A stretch of DNA of 64,000 nucleotides, from assembly GCA_963734125.1 (NCBI GenBank), contig CAVTGB010000081.1:1-64000 (forward strand). Direction: 5' to 3'. This stretch comes from DATARH01 sp963734125. GTDB taxonomy: Bacteria > Pseudomonadota > Alphaproteobacteria > ATCC43930 > CGMCC-115725. The notes under the pieces were generated by a model that was given only the letters and a program-made list of their open reading frames with translations, was not told the origin of the DNA and made no database searches. The position numbers and the translations under genes were made by a program. How positions within the stretch are numbered: position 1 is the first letter of the stretch; every line of letters begins with the position of its first letter. This document shows, in pieces, positions 33,643 through 42,200 of this stretch.

Positions 33643-35235
33643 CTACTCGTCTTCCCCGGGCTTGGCCCGGGGATCCACGTGGATGGCCGGGCCAAGCCCG
33701 GCCAAGACGGATGGAGAGGATGACATCGTTGCTGCGCTTTGCGCCGCCTTTTGCGCGGTGCTGACCTGGAGGACGAGGTGGTCGATCGAGGCGCGGATCG
33801 GGGTGAGGAAGGAATTGGGATAGACGCCCATCCACAGCACTAGGAGGAGGAGCGGCGCAAACACCGCCTTCTCGCGCGGCGAGAGGTCGAGCATGCCGCG
33901 CAAATCCTCGCGGGTGATGGTGCCGAAGATGACCCGGCGATAGAGGTAGAGCATGTACATCGCGCCGAGGAAGAGGGCGGTCGCGGCGAGGAAGCATTCG
34001 AGCGTCGACACCCGGAACGTGCCAAGGAGGATCAGGAACTCGCCGACAAAGCCGCTGGTGCCGGGGAGCCCGACCGAGGCGAGCATCAGGCACATGAAGA
34101 CAAAGCCGTAAGCCGGCATGCGGTCGGCAAGCCCCCCATAGCGGTCGATGTCGCGCGTGTGCAGCCGGTCATAAACGACGCCGACGATCAGAAAGAGGCC
34201 GGCCGATACGAGGCCATGGCTCAGCATCTGGATCATCGCGCCCTGCACCGCTTCGCTGGTCAGCGCAAAGATGCCCATCGTCACGAACCCCATATGGGCG
34301 ATCGAGGAATAGGCGATCAGCTTTTTCATGTCGCTCTGGGCGAGCGCGACGAACGAGGTGTAGATGATCGCAATCGCCGACAATGCGAACATCAGCGGGG
34401 TGAAGTAGGCGGACGCCAGCGGGAACATCGGCAGCGAGAACCGGATGAACCCATAGCCACCCATCTTTAAGAGGACGCCGGCGAGGATGACGGAGCCAGC
34501 GGTCGGCGCCTCGACATGGGCGTCGGGCAGCCAGGTGTGCACCGGCCACATCGGTACCTTGACGGCGAACGACGCAAAAAACGCCAGCCACAGCCATTTC
34601 TGTAATTCGGGCGGGAAGTTATGGGTCAGCGCCACGGTGATGTCGGTGCTGCCGGTCTGGAAATAGACCGCGAGGATCGCCAGGAGCGAGAGCACTGAAC
34701 CCAGGAGCGTATAGAGAAAGAACTTGAATGCGGCATACACCCGCCGCGGCCCGCCCCACACCCCGATGATCAGGAACATCGGGACCAGCACCCCCTCGAA
34801 GAAAATGTAGAACAGCACGAAGTCGAGGGCGCAGAAAATGCCGACCATCATCGTCTCAAGGACGAGGAAGGCGATCATGTATTCCCGGACCTGGTTGTGC
34901 ACGTTGGTCCAGCTGGCGCCGACGCAGAGCACCGTCAACAAGGTCGACAACAGGACGAAGAACAAGGAAATGCCGTCGATGCCCATGTGATAGTCGATGG
35001 TGAAACCGACGATCGTGATCCAGTGCGCCCGCTCGACGAACTGGAAGGCGGCAGTCGTCGGGTCGAAGTCGAGCCACAGCACGATTGACAGGGCGAAGAC
35101 AATGAGCGACGTCGACAGCGCGATGTTGCGCGCGTTGCGGGCGACGACCGCCGCATCGCCCCGCGCGCTCATGATGAAGCCGGCACCCACCAGCGGCAGA
35201 AAGGTGACGAGCGAGAGGAGCGGCCAGTGGCTCAT
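33643..35235 (-). CDS. nuoM: NADH-quinone oxidoreductase subunit M
   Basis: Second antiporter-like subunit of complex I, about 530 residues. It shows the amphipathic start MSHWPLLSLVTFLPLVGAGF, then VLFYIFFEGVLVPMFLIIG, AVKVPMWPVHTWLPDAHVEA and LIAYSSIAHMGFVTMGIF. The C-terminus ends in LAGLGPAIHVDPRAKPGEDE, which is the translation of a dispersed palindromic repeat and not nuoM-like, so the natural end has been replaced or extended by the repeat at 33649-33711. The start at 35235 is set by the hydrophobic N-terminus. Confidence 0.95.
   Translation of the reverse strand: MSHWPLLSLVTFLPLVGAGFIMSARGDAAVVARNARNIALSTSLIVFALSIVLWLDFDPTTAAFQFVERAHWITIVGFTIDYHMGIDGISLFFVLLSTLLTVLCVGASWTNVHNQVREYMIAFLVLETMMVGIFCALDFVLFYIFFEGVLVPMFLIIGVWGGPRRVYAAFKFFLYTLLGSVLSLLAILAVYFQTGSTDITVALTHNFPPELQKWLWLAFFASFAVKVPMWPVHTWLPDAHVEAPTAGSVILAGVLLKMGGYGFIRFSLPMFPLASAYFTPLMFALSAIAIIYTSFVALAQSDMKKLIAYSSIAHMGFVTMGIFALTSEAVQGAMIQMLSHGLVSAGLFLIVGVVYDRLHTRDIDRYGGLADRMPAYGFVFMCLMLASVGLPGTSGFVGEFLILLGTFRVSTLECFLAATALFLGAMYMLYLYRRVIFGTITREDLRGMLDLSPREKAVFAPLLLLVLWMGVYPNSFLTPIRASIDHLVLQVSTAQKAAQSAATMSSSPSVLAGLGPAIHVDPRAKPGEDE
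33649..33711. repeat. Palindromic dispersed repeat at the nuoM/nuoN junction
   Basis: Inverted repeats CCCCGGGCTTGGCCCGGGG and GGCCGGGCCAAGCCCGGCC flank a short centre with GGATCCACGTGGAT. It encodes the last residues of nuoM and ends before the nuoN start. It belongs to the family whose translation is LAGLGPAIHV. Confidence 0.85.
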
Positions 35236-35270
35236 GCCGCCGGTCCCTGGCTGAGTGCAACGGGGCAAGC

Positions 35271-35370
35271 ATCACCCCCACCCTGCCCTCCCCCATCCAG
35301 GGGGAGGGTTCTCTCAAGCGTCGCGACGCAAAGCCCTCCCCCTCGATGGGGGAGGGTTGGGAGGGGGTGA
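35271..35370. repeat. Paired inverted repeats between nuoL and nuoM
   Basis: Two hairpins lie in the 148-base gap: CCCTCCCCCATCCAGGGGG-type (35285-35308) and CCCTCCCCCTCGATGGGGG-type (35334-35356). CACCCC and GGGGTG ends pair over the whole element. Related sequence occurs inside the selenoprotein gene at 48010-48045. On nuo mRNA it would form stable stems. Confidence 0.8.
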
Positions 35371-35383
35371 CCGAGGCGCGCCC

Positions 35384-37309
35384 TCATCGCGGCACCAGGT
35401 ACCAGGTGACCAGCGCGACGACGCCGATCAGCATCGCGAAGGCATAGTGATAAACGTATCCGGTCTGCAGCCGGCTGGCCTCGCGCGCCAGCTCGCGCGT
35501 CGCCATGGCGATGCCATCGGGGAAGCCGTCGATCACGGTCTCGTCACCGGTCCTCCACAGCCCGTCGCCGAGCGAGAAGGCGCTCTTGACGAAGAGCCGG
35601 TCGTAGAGCTCGTCGAAGTACCATTTGTTCAAGAGGAACAGATAGACCGCGCGGAACCGCAGCGCCGCGGTAGCCGGGACCCCCGGGCGCAGCAGATAGC
35701 AGTAATACGCCACCGCGATCCCCGCGAGCGCGGCGAGGAGCGGCAGGTAGTCGATCAGCGCCGAGTTCTCTTCCGCCCGGCCGATCGAATCGTGCCCGGG
35801 CAGCACCAGGATCGAGTTCTTCCAGAAGAGGGCGCGCCCGCCGCCGACGAAATAATCCTGGGCGAGGTACCCGGCGAAGGCCGCGCCGGCGGCAAGCACG
35901 AACAGCGGGATCAGCATGACCCAGGGGCTTTCATGCACATGGTGCATGGTTTCGTCGTCGGCGCGCGCCTCCCCGTGGAACGTCATGATCAAGAGCCGCC
36001 ACGAATAAAAGGCGGTAAGGAACGCGGTGAAGACGCCGAGACAGAACGAGTAGCGCCCGACCGCCGTCCCCGAGGCCCAGGCGGCGCCAAGAATCATGTC
36101 CTTCGAATAGAACCCGGCGAAGAACGGGATCCCGGCCAAGGACAGGCTGCCGATCCACATCACTGCATAGGTATAGGGGATCTTTTTCCACAGCCCGCCC
36201 ATGCGGCGCATGTCCTGTTCCGCGCTCATCGCGTGGATGACCGAGCCCGCGCCCAAAAACAGGAGCGCCTTGAAAAAGGCGTGGGTGAAGAGGTGGAACA
36301 TCGCCGCGCCGTAAGCTGAGACCCCGGCGGCGAAGAACATGTAGCCGAGTTGGCTACAGGTCGAATAGGCGATGACCCGCTTGATGTCGTTCTGCGCCAT
36401 GCCGACGCTGGCGGCGAAGACCGCGGTCGTACCGCCGATGACGCCGACGACGGCGAGCGCATTGGGCGCGTATTCGAACATTGGCGACAACCGCGCCACC
36501 ATGAAGACGCCGGCCGTCACCATCGTCGCGGCGTGGATGAGCGCGGAGACCGGGGTCGGGCCCTCCATCGCATCGGGCAGCCAGGTGTGGAGGCCGATCT
36601 GCGCCGACTTTCCCATCGCGCCGACGAAGAGAAGGATGCAGGCGAGCGTCAAGGACGGCACCTGCCAGCCGAGGAAGGGGATCGTGGTGCCCACGGCCCC
36701 GGGTGCCTTGCCGAAGACCGTCGTAAAGTCGAGCGAGCCAAAGATTACAAAGACCGCGAAAATGCCGAGCACAAAGCCGAAATCGCCGACCCGGTTGACG
36801 ATAAAGGCCTCGATCGCCGCCGCGTTCGCCGAATTGCGGTCGTACCAGAAGCCAATGAGGAGGTAGGACATCAGGCCGACGCCTTCCCACCCGAAAAACA
36901 GCTGGACGAAGTCGTTGGCCGTCACCAGCGCCAGCATGAAAAAGGTGAAGAGGCTCAGATACGCCATGAAGCGCGGGATCCCCGGATCATGCGCCATGTA
37001 GCCGACCGAATAGACGTGGACCATCGCCGAGACGATGGTCACGACGAGGATCATGACGCCCGAAAGCGTATCGAGCCGCAGCGACCATTCGACATCGACG
37101 CCGCCGGCGGCGATCCAGGTGGCGATATGCACGATCTGCGGGCCACCCTGGGCGAGGATCGCGCGGAACAGCGGGATCGCCAGCACCATTGACGCAAGGA
37201 GCGCGCCGCAGGTGACGATCTGGGCGACGCGATCGCCGATCCAGCGGCCGAAAAATCCGGCGATCGCGGCGGCGGCGAGCGGCAGGAAGACGACGAGGAC
37301 GGCGATCAA
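35384..37309 (-). CDS. nuoL: NADH-quinone oxidoreductase subunit L
   Basis: Largest membrane subunit of complex I, 641 residues, with antiporter-like helices and the long lateral helix at the C-terminus. LFFGWEGVGLMSYLLIGFWY, GKSAQIGLHTWLPDAMEGPT and DIKRVIAYSTCSQLGYMFFA are the signature stretches, holding the key Glu, Lys and His residues. The start is TTG at 37309, since the protein begins IAVLVVFLPLAAAAIAGFF and no ATG fits. The 29 bases between nuoK and this start contain three copies of a TTCAGCC-type motif. Confidence 0.96.
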   Translation of the reverse strand: MIAVLVVFLPLAAAAIAGFFGRWIGDRVAQIVTCGALLASMVLAIPLFRAILAQGGPQIVHIATWIAAGGVDVEWSLRLDTLSGVMILVVTIVSAMVHVYSVGYMAHDPGIPRFMAYLSLFTFFMLALVTANDFVQLFFGWEGVGLMSYLLIGFWYDRNSANAAAIEAFIVNRVGDFGFVLGIFAVFVIFGSLDFTTVFGKAPGAVGTTIPFLGWQVPSLTLACILLFVGAMGKSAQIGLHTWLPDAMEGPTPVSALIHAATMVTAGVFMVARLSPMFEYAPNALAVVGVIGGTTAVFAASVGMAQNDIKRVIAYSTCSQLGYMFFAAGVSAYGAAMFHLFTHAFFKALLFLGAGSVIHAMSAEQDMRRMGGLWKKIPYTYAVMWIGSLSLAGIPFFAGFYSKDMILGAAWASGTAVGRYSFCLGVFTAFLTAFYSWRLLIMTFHGEARADDETMHHVHESPWVMLIPLFVLAAGAAFAGYLAQDYFVGGGRALFWKNSILVLPGHDSIGRAEENSALIDYLPLLAALAGIAVAYYCYLLRPGVPATAALRFRAVYLFLLNKWYFDELYDRLFVKSAFSLGDGLWRTGDETVIDGFPDGIAMATRELAREASRLQTGYVYHYAFAMLIGVVALVTWYLVPR

Positions 37310-37338
37310 GGTTCAGCCACCGGATTCAGCCACTGGGT

Positions 37339-37647
37339 TCAGCCGCGCATCATGTGGATGTCTTCGACCTCGATCGTGCCGCGATTGCGGAAATAGACGA
37401 CGAGGATGGCGAGGCCGATTGCCGCCTCCGCCGCCGCCACCGTCAACACGAACATCGCGAAGACTTGGCCGGCCAGGTCACCCAGCACGACCGAGAAGAC
37501 GACAAAGTTGATGTTGACCGCCAGCAGCATCAATTCGATCGACATCATGATGATGATGACGTTTTTGCGGTTGAGGAAAATGCCGAACACGCCAAGCGTG
37601 AAGAGGATCGCCGCGACGGTCAGGTAATGCCCGAGGCCGACCGCCAT
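37339..37647 (-). CDS. nuoK: NADH-quinone oxidoreductase subunit K
   Basis: Small complex I membrane subunit of 102 residues with three helices. GIFLNRKNVIIIMMSIELML carries the conserved Glu of helix 2 (SIELM), and FVLTVAAAEAAIGLAILV carries the one in helix 3. Both are part of the proton channel next to nuoJ. The ATG at 37647 gives the usual short N-terminus. It is four bases after the nuoJ stop. Confidence 0.95.
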   Translation of the reverse strand: MAVGLGHYLTVAAILFTLGVFGIFLNRKNVIIIMMSIELMLLAVNINFVVFSVVLGDLAGQVFAMFVLTVAAAEAAIGLAILVVYFRNRGTIEVEDIHMMRG

Positions 37648-37651
37648 CGCC

Positions 37652-38314
37652 CTACTCTCCTGCCCCATGGGCCTGCGGCCCATGAACTTGATCCATTGGT
37701 GCGCCGCTGCTCAGCGGCACCTTGACGAGCGCGATCGCTTCGGCGCGGGTGCGCGCGAGCTGCTCGGGGATCCGCTGGCGGCGCACCCCGACCCGCCGGC
37801 GCAGCGTCAGCACGATGGCGCCGATCATCGCCACGAGGAGAATGAGGCCGGCCATTTGAAAAGCGAACAGATAGCGGGTGTAGAGGAGGTCGCCGAGCGC
37901 GCGGGTGTTGCTGATGCCGGCGGCGGCCTGCGGCAGCGGCGCGGCCTGGATACCGGCGATGCCGGGCGCGATCACCCAGCTGCCGAACACCAGCATCAGC
38001 TCGGCCAACAGGAGGAACCCGATCAGCGCGCCCACCGGGAGATAGCGCATGAAGCCGCTGCGCAGCTCCTCAAAATCGACATCGAGCATCATCACGACAA
38101 AGAGGAACAGGACCGCGACCGCGCCGACATAGACGATGACCAGGATCATCGCCAGGAACTCCGCCCCCAACAGTACGAAGAGCCCAGCCGAATTGAAGAA
38201 GGCGAGGATCAGGAACAACACCGAATGGACCGGGTTGCGCGCCGAGACGACCATGACGCCTGCCGCCACCGCGATCACGGCAAAGAGGTAGAACATGATC
38301 GTCTGGAGGATCAT
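37652..38314 (-). CDS. nuoJ: NADH-quinone oxidoreductase subunit J
   Basis: Complex I membrane subunit of 220 residues with five helices. FYLFAVIAVAAGVMVVSARN and then PVHSVLFLILAFFNSAGLFV begin the protein. AMILVIVYVGAVAVLFLFVV is the pi-bulge helix 3 that couples quinone chemistry to pumping. The C-terminal tail after the last helix is long and polar. The ATG at 38314 is preferred; sequence further upstream belongs to a dispersed repeat. Confidence 0.95.
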   Translation of the reverse strand: MILQTIMFYLFAVIAVAAGVMVVSARNPVHSVLFLILAFFNSAGLFVLLGAEFLAMILVIVYVGAVAVLFLFVVMMLDVDFEELRSGFMRYLPVGALIGFLLLAELMLVFGSWVIAPGIAGIQAAPLPQAAAGISNTRALGDLLYTRYLFAFQMAGLILLVAMIGAIVLTLRRRVGVRRQRIPEQLARTRAEAIALVKVPLSSGAPMDQVHGPQAHGAGE

Positions 38315-38334
38315 GCCCGCCCGTTTCCCGTGAC

Positions 38335-38417
38335 CGAGTTCCCGGCGAAGGCCGGGATCCACGGGTCGACGGCCGAGGCTGCTGAGAAATGGGTCCCGGC
38401 CTTCGCCGGGAACTCGG
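38335..38417. repeat. Palindromic dispersed repeat between nuoI and nuoJ
   Basis: Inverted copies of CGAGTTCCCGGCGAAGGCCG and its complement flank a centre with GGATCC-like bases. Nearly the same element lies between nuoF and nuoG and, more divergent, at 58563-58642. It fills most of the 127-base gap. Confidence 0.88.
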
Positions 38418-38441
38418 AGTTATTTTGCGCGGAAACTTCTC

Positions 38442-38930
38442 TCATCGATAGGGCGCCTCGAGGGCGAGCGCCCGGGCGATCTCAGCTTCCCAGCGATCGC
38501 CGTTCGCCAGCAGCTTTTCCTTGTCGTAGAACAATTCTTCGCGGGTCTCGGTGGCGAATTCGAAATTCGGCCCCTCGACGATCGCATCGACCGGGCAAGC
38601 TTCCTGGCAATAGCCGCAATAGATGCATTTGGTCATGTCGATGTCGTAGCGCGTCGTGCGCCGGCTGCCATCCTCGCGCGGCTCGGCCTCGATCGTGATC
38701 GCGAGCGCCGGGCAGATCGCTTCGCACAATTTGCACGCGATGCAGCGTTCTTCGCCATTGGGATAGCGGCGCAGCACATGCTCGCCGCGAAACCGCGCGC
38801 TGAGCGGGCCCTTCTCGTAAGGGTAGTTGACCGTGACCGGGCGCTTGAACATGTAGCGCAAGGTCAGCGCCATCCCCGAGATCAGTTCGCTGAGCAAGAG
38901 GCCGCGCGCGCCGCGCGCCAGAAGGTTCAT
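38442..38930 (-). CDS. nuoI: NADH-quinone oxidoreductase subunit I
   Basis: Peripheral-arm ferredoxin-like subunit of 162 residues carrying clusters N6a and N6b. The two 4Fe-4S motifs are CIACKLCEAICP and CIYCGYCQEACP. The N-terminal amphipathic part, LISGMALTLRYMFKRPVTVN, packs on the membrane arm. The ATG at 38930 follows TGAGGATCG. Sequence and length are normal. Confidence 0.96.
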   Translation of the reverse strand: MNLLARGARGLLLSELISGMALTLRYMFKRPVTVNYPYEKGPLSARFRGEHVLRRYPNGEERCIACKLCEAICPALAITIEAEPREDGSRRTTRYDIDMTKCIYCGYCQEACPVDAIVEGPNFEFATETREELFYDKEKLLANGDRWEAEIARALALEAPYR

Positions 38931-38961
38931 TCGTCGATCCTCACCCTCGCCATAGAGCGTG

Positions 38962-39975
38962 TCAACGCACCGGGACCCAGCCGAACGCGGTCAGGACGCC
39001 CGCGGTCAAGACCAGCCAGAATAGCGTGAACGGCAGAAACACCTTCCAGCCCAGCCGCATCAGCTGGTCGTAGCGGAAGCGCGGGAAGGTCGCGCGCACC
39101 CAGAGAATGACGAACATCATAAAGACGGTCTTCAACATGAGCCAGATCGGCGCGGGGATCCAGGTGAACGGCGCCACCCCGAACGGCGCCAGCCAGCCGC
39201 CGAGAAACAGGATCGCGGTCATCGCGCTGACCATGATCATGTTGCCGTACTCGCCGAGATAGAACAGCGCGAAGGTCATCGCCGAATATTCGACGAAGTA
39301 GCCGGCGACGAGCTCGGATTCGCCTTCGGGCAGATCGAACGGCGCGCGGTTGGTCTCGGCGAGGCCGGAGATGAAGAACACCACGGCCATCGGCAATAGC
39401 GGGATGACGAACCAGACATGGCGCTGCGCCCGGACGATGTCGCTCAGGTTCAAGGAGCCGGCGCAGAGGAGCACCGTCACCAGAACGAACCCGATCGACA
39501 CCTCGTAGGAGACCATCTGCGCCGCCGAGCGCAACGCGCCCAAAAAGGCATAACGCGAGTTGGAGGCCCATCCCGCCATGATGATGCCGTAAACCGACAA
39601 CGAGCTGATCGCGAACAGGTAGAGGAGCCCGACATTGATGTTGGAGATGACGATCCCGTCACCGAACGGGATGACCGCCCAGGCAACCAGCGCCAGCGTG
39701 AAGGTCAGCATCGGCGCGGCAACGAAGACGATGCGGTTGGCGCCGCTCGGGATGATGGTCTCTTTCATCAGGAGCTTCAGCCCGTCGGCGATCGGCTGAA
39801 AGAGGCCGAACGGGCCGACGACGTTGGGCCCCTTGCGCAATTGCGAATAGGCCAAGACCTTGCGCTCGGCATAGGTGAAGTAGGCGATCGCCAATAAGAG
39901 CGGCACGACGACCGCGATCACCTCGGCGACGATGATGGCGGTGGGCAGCGCATACCCGCTCCAGAAGGCGTTCAC
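38962..39975 (-). CDS. nuoH: NADH-quinone oxidoreductase subunit H
   Basis: Membrane subunit of 337 residues forming the quinone chamber with nuoB and nuoD. AYFTYAERKVLAYSQLRKGP and then NVVGPFGLFQPIADGLKLLM are the conserved first loop, and AETNRAPFDLPEGESELVAG is the acidic E-channel loop. FPRFRYDQLMRLGWKVFLP ends the protein. The start is GTG at 39975 with a good AGGGGG site. It is 21 bases after nuoG. Confidence 0.96.
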   Translation of the reverse strand: MNAFWSGYALPTAIIVAEVIAVVVPLLLAIAYFTYAERKVLAYSQLRKGPNVVGPFGLFQPIADGLKLLMKETIIPSGANRIVFVAAPMLTFTLALVAWAVIPFGDGIVISNINVGLLYLFAISSLSVYGIIMAGWASNSRYAFLGALRSAAQMVSYEVSIGFVLVTVLLCAGSLNLSDIVRAQRHVWFVIPLLPMAVVFFISGLAETNRAPFDLPEGESELVAGYFVEYSAMTFALFYLGEYGNMIMVSAMTAILFLGGWLAPFGVAPFTWIPAPIWLMLKTVFMMFVILWVRATFPRFRYDQLMRLGWKVFLPFTLFWLVLTAGVLTAFGWVPVR

Positions 39976-39996
39976 CGCCGGTCCCCCTCGCCTACG

Positions 39997-42066
39997 CTAC
40001 CCATGCGTGCCGGTCCGCTCTGCGCTGTCCGCCCGCGCGCCGAACGCGTCGCTGCACCGCGCCATCGTCGGGCTGGCGCGGCTGATCGGATCGGTCTGGT
40101 AGAAATCGGCGATCGGATAGGGGAAGGGCGCCGGATCGACCGCCCCCGCTTCGCCGAACGACCCCCATTCGGCCGGCACGATGCGGTCGATCGCGGCGAA
40201 ATGGGGATGCCGGGCGCGCAGCGACGCGCGCAGCTCAATGAGCGAATCGAACGGCAGCGGGCGCCCGAGCGCACCCGACAGCGCGCGCAGGATCGCCCAA
40301 TCCTCGCGTGCGTCGCCCGGCGGGAAGACGGCGCGGCGGCCGAGCTGAACCCGTCCCTCGGTGTTGACGTAGGTCGCGTCTTTTTCGGTGTAGGCGGCGC
40401 CCGGCAAGACGACATCGGCGCGGGCCGCACCGCGGTCGCCGTGATGGCCCTGATAGATCACAAAGGCTGATCCGGTATCGCGGAGGTCGAGTTCGTCGGC
40501 GCCGAGCAGATAGAGGATTTCGATCGCGCCCGAGCGGCAACCGGTGAGGATGCCGGCAACATCCTTGCCGCCGGGCCCCGGCAGAAAGCCGAGATCGAGC
40601 CCGGCGACCCGCGCCGCGGCGTGGTGCAGCACGTTGAACCCGTTCCACTCGGGCCGCACGATCCCACAGCTTTCGGCGATTTTTCGCGCCGCCCCGAGCA
40701 CACGGGCGCCATCGGGACGCGAAAGCGCCCCCTGACCGACGACCAGCATCGCCGCCTTGGCGCCGCGCAGCACCTCGGCCCAGGGATGCGTTCCCAGGGC
40801 CAGCTGATTGAGGATGTCGCCGCTGTCGCCGAGCATCTCGACCGGGAAGCCGAGGTCGAGCGCCGGGCCGATCGCGGCCGCGCGAAAGCCGCCCTGCAGG
40901 TGGCGCTTGCGCAGTCGGGCATTGATCAACGGGGCTTCCCAGCGCGGATTGCTGGCGATGAGGAGACAGGTGTCGGCCTCTTCGATCCCGGCGATCGTGG
41001 TGTTGAACAGATAGCCGGCGCGGCTGGCGGCATCGAGCCTGGCGCCGTCCTGGCGGCAGTCGAGGCTGGTGGCGCCGAGCCCGCCCAACAGCTCCTTCAG
41101 TGCGAACATCGCCTCGGCGTCGCACAGATCGCCGGCGAGTGCCGCGATGCGCTCGCCCGGAACCGATTTCAGCCGGGCGGCGACGAGATCCAACGCCTCG
41201 GGCCATTCAGCTTCGACCAGCCGTCCGCCGCGCCGGACATAGGGGCGGTCGAGCCGGCGGTGGGTCAGCCCGTCAAGCGCGAAGCGGGTCTTGTCGGCGA
41301 TCCACTCCTCGTTTACCGCCTCGTTGAGCCGCGGCAACACGCGCAACACCTGGGCGCCGCGCGCATCGACGCGGATGTTGCTGCCGACCGCGTCAAGGAC
41401 GTCGACCAACTCGGTCTTGCGCAATTCCCAGGGCCGCGCGATGAAGGCGTAGGGCTTGGCGGTCAAGGCCCCGACCGGGCACAGATCGACGATGTTGGCG
41501 GATAATTCGGAGCCGAGCGCTCGCTCGACATAGGTGGTGATCTCCATGTCTTCGCCGCGCCCGGTCGCGCCCAACTCCTCGACGCCGGCGATCTCGGTCA
41601 GAAAGCGGATGCAGCGGGTGCAATGGATGCAGCGGGTCATGCTGGTGGCGACCAGCGGCCCGAAATCCTTGTCCTTCACCGCGCGCTTGTTTTCGACATA
41701 GCGCCCGCGGTCGAAGCCATAGGCCATTGCTTGGTCCTGCAGATCGCACTCGCCGCCCTGGTCGCAGATCGGGCAATCGAGCGGGTGGTTGATCAGCAGC
41801 ATCTCCATGACGCCGTGCCGCGCCTTTATCGCCTTGTCCGACTGCGTCAGGATGACGTTGCCGTCGGCGACCGGCATCGCGCAGGAGGCCACCGGCTTCG
41901 GCGATTTCTCGACCTCGACCAGGCACATCCGGCAGTTGCCGGCGATGTTGAGGCGCTCGTGAAAGCAGAAATGTGGGATCTCGATCCCCGCCTGCTGGCA
42001 GGCCTGGAGGATCGTGGTGCCCGCCGCCACCTCCAATTCCTGTCCGTCGATCGTCACCTTGGGCAT
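39997..42066 (-). CDS. nuoG: NADH-quinone oxidoreductase subunit G
   Basis: Iron-sulfur subunit of 689 residues. The N-terminal 2Fe-2S domain has NIAGNCRMCLVEVEKSPKPV. The HxxxCxxCxxxxxC site is in LLINHPLDCPICDQGGECDL, and a 4Fe-4S site in MTRCIHCTRCIRF. A molybdopterin-oxidoreductase-like domain without cofactor follows from about residue 220. It passes electrons from nuoF toward nuoI. The ATG at 42066 begins MPKVTIDGQELEV. The 134-base gap to nuoF contains a dispersed repeat. Confidence 0.96.
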   Translation of the reverse strand: MPKVTIDGQELEVAAGTTILQACQQAGIEIPHFCFHERLNIAGNCRMCLVEVEKSPKPVASCAMPVADGNVILTQSDKAIKARHGVMEMLLINHPLDCPICDQGGECDLQDQAMAYGFDRGRYVENKRAVKDKDFGPLVATSMTRCIHCTRCIRFLTEIAGVEELGATGRGEDMEITTYVERALGSELSANIVDLCPVGALTAKPYAFIARPWELRKTELVDVLDAVGSNIRVDARGAQVLRVLPRLNEAVNEEWIADKTRFALDGLTHRRLDRPYVRRGGRLVEAEWPEALDLVAARLKSVPGERIAALAGDLCDAEAMFALKELLGGLGATSLDCRQDGARLDAASRAGYLFNTTIAGIEEADTCLLIASNPRWEAPLINARLRKRHLQGGFRAAAIGPALDLGFPVEMLGDSGDILNQLALGTHPWAEVLRGAKAAMLVVGQGALSRPDGARVLGAARKIAESCGIVRPEWNGFNVLHHAAARVAGLDLGFLPGPGGKDVAGILTGCRSGAIEILYLLGADELDLRDTGSAFVIYQGHHGDRGAARADVVLPGAAYTEKDATYVNTEGRVQLGRRAVFPPGDAREDWAILRALSGALGRPLPFDSLIELRASLRARHPHFAAIDRIVPAEWGSFGEAGAVDPAPFPYPIADFYQTDPISRASPTMARCSDAFGARADSAERTGTHG

Positions 42067-42091
42067 GATTGAGCCCCGTCTGAGAAAGACG

Positions 42092-42173
42092 CGGTTCCCC
42101 GCGAAGGCGGGGATCCATTCGTCGACCGCTCGATCGCGACCGCGATGGGTCCCGGCCTTCGCCGGGAACTCGG
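42092..42173. repeat. Palindromic dispersed repeat between nuoF and nuoG
   Basis: TTCCCCGCGAAGGCGGGGATCC and GGTCCCGGCCTTCGCCGGGA form two hairpins around a 30-base spacer. The right half is the same as that of the nuoI/nuoJ repeat, ending GGGAACTCGG. It is part of the family also found inside glyS. Confidence 0.88.
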
Positions 42174-42200
42174 TATTAAGGTATCGGGCATATCTCGGCC

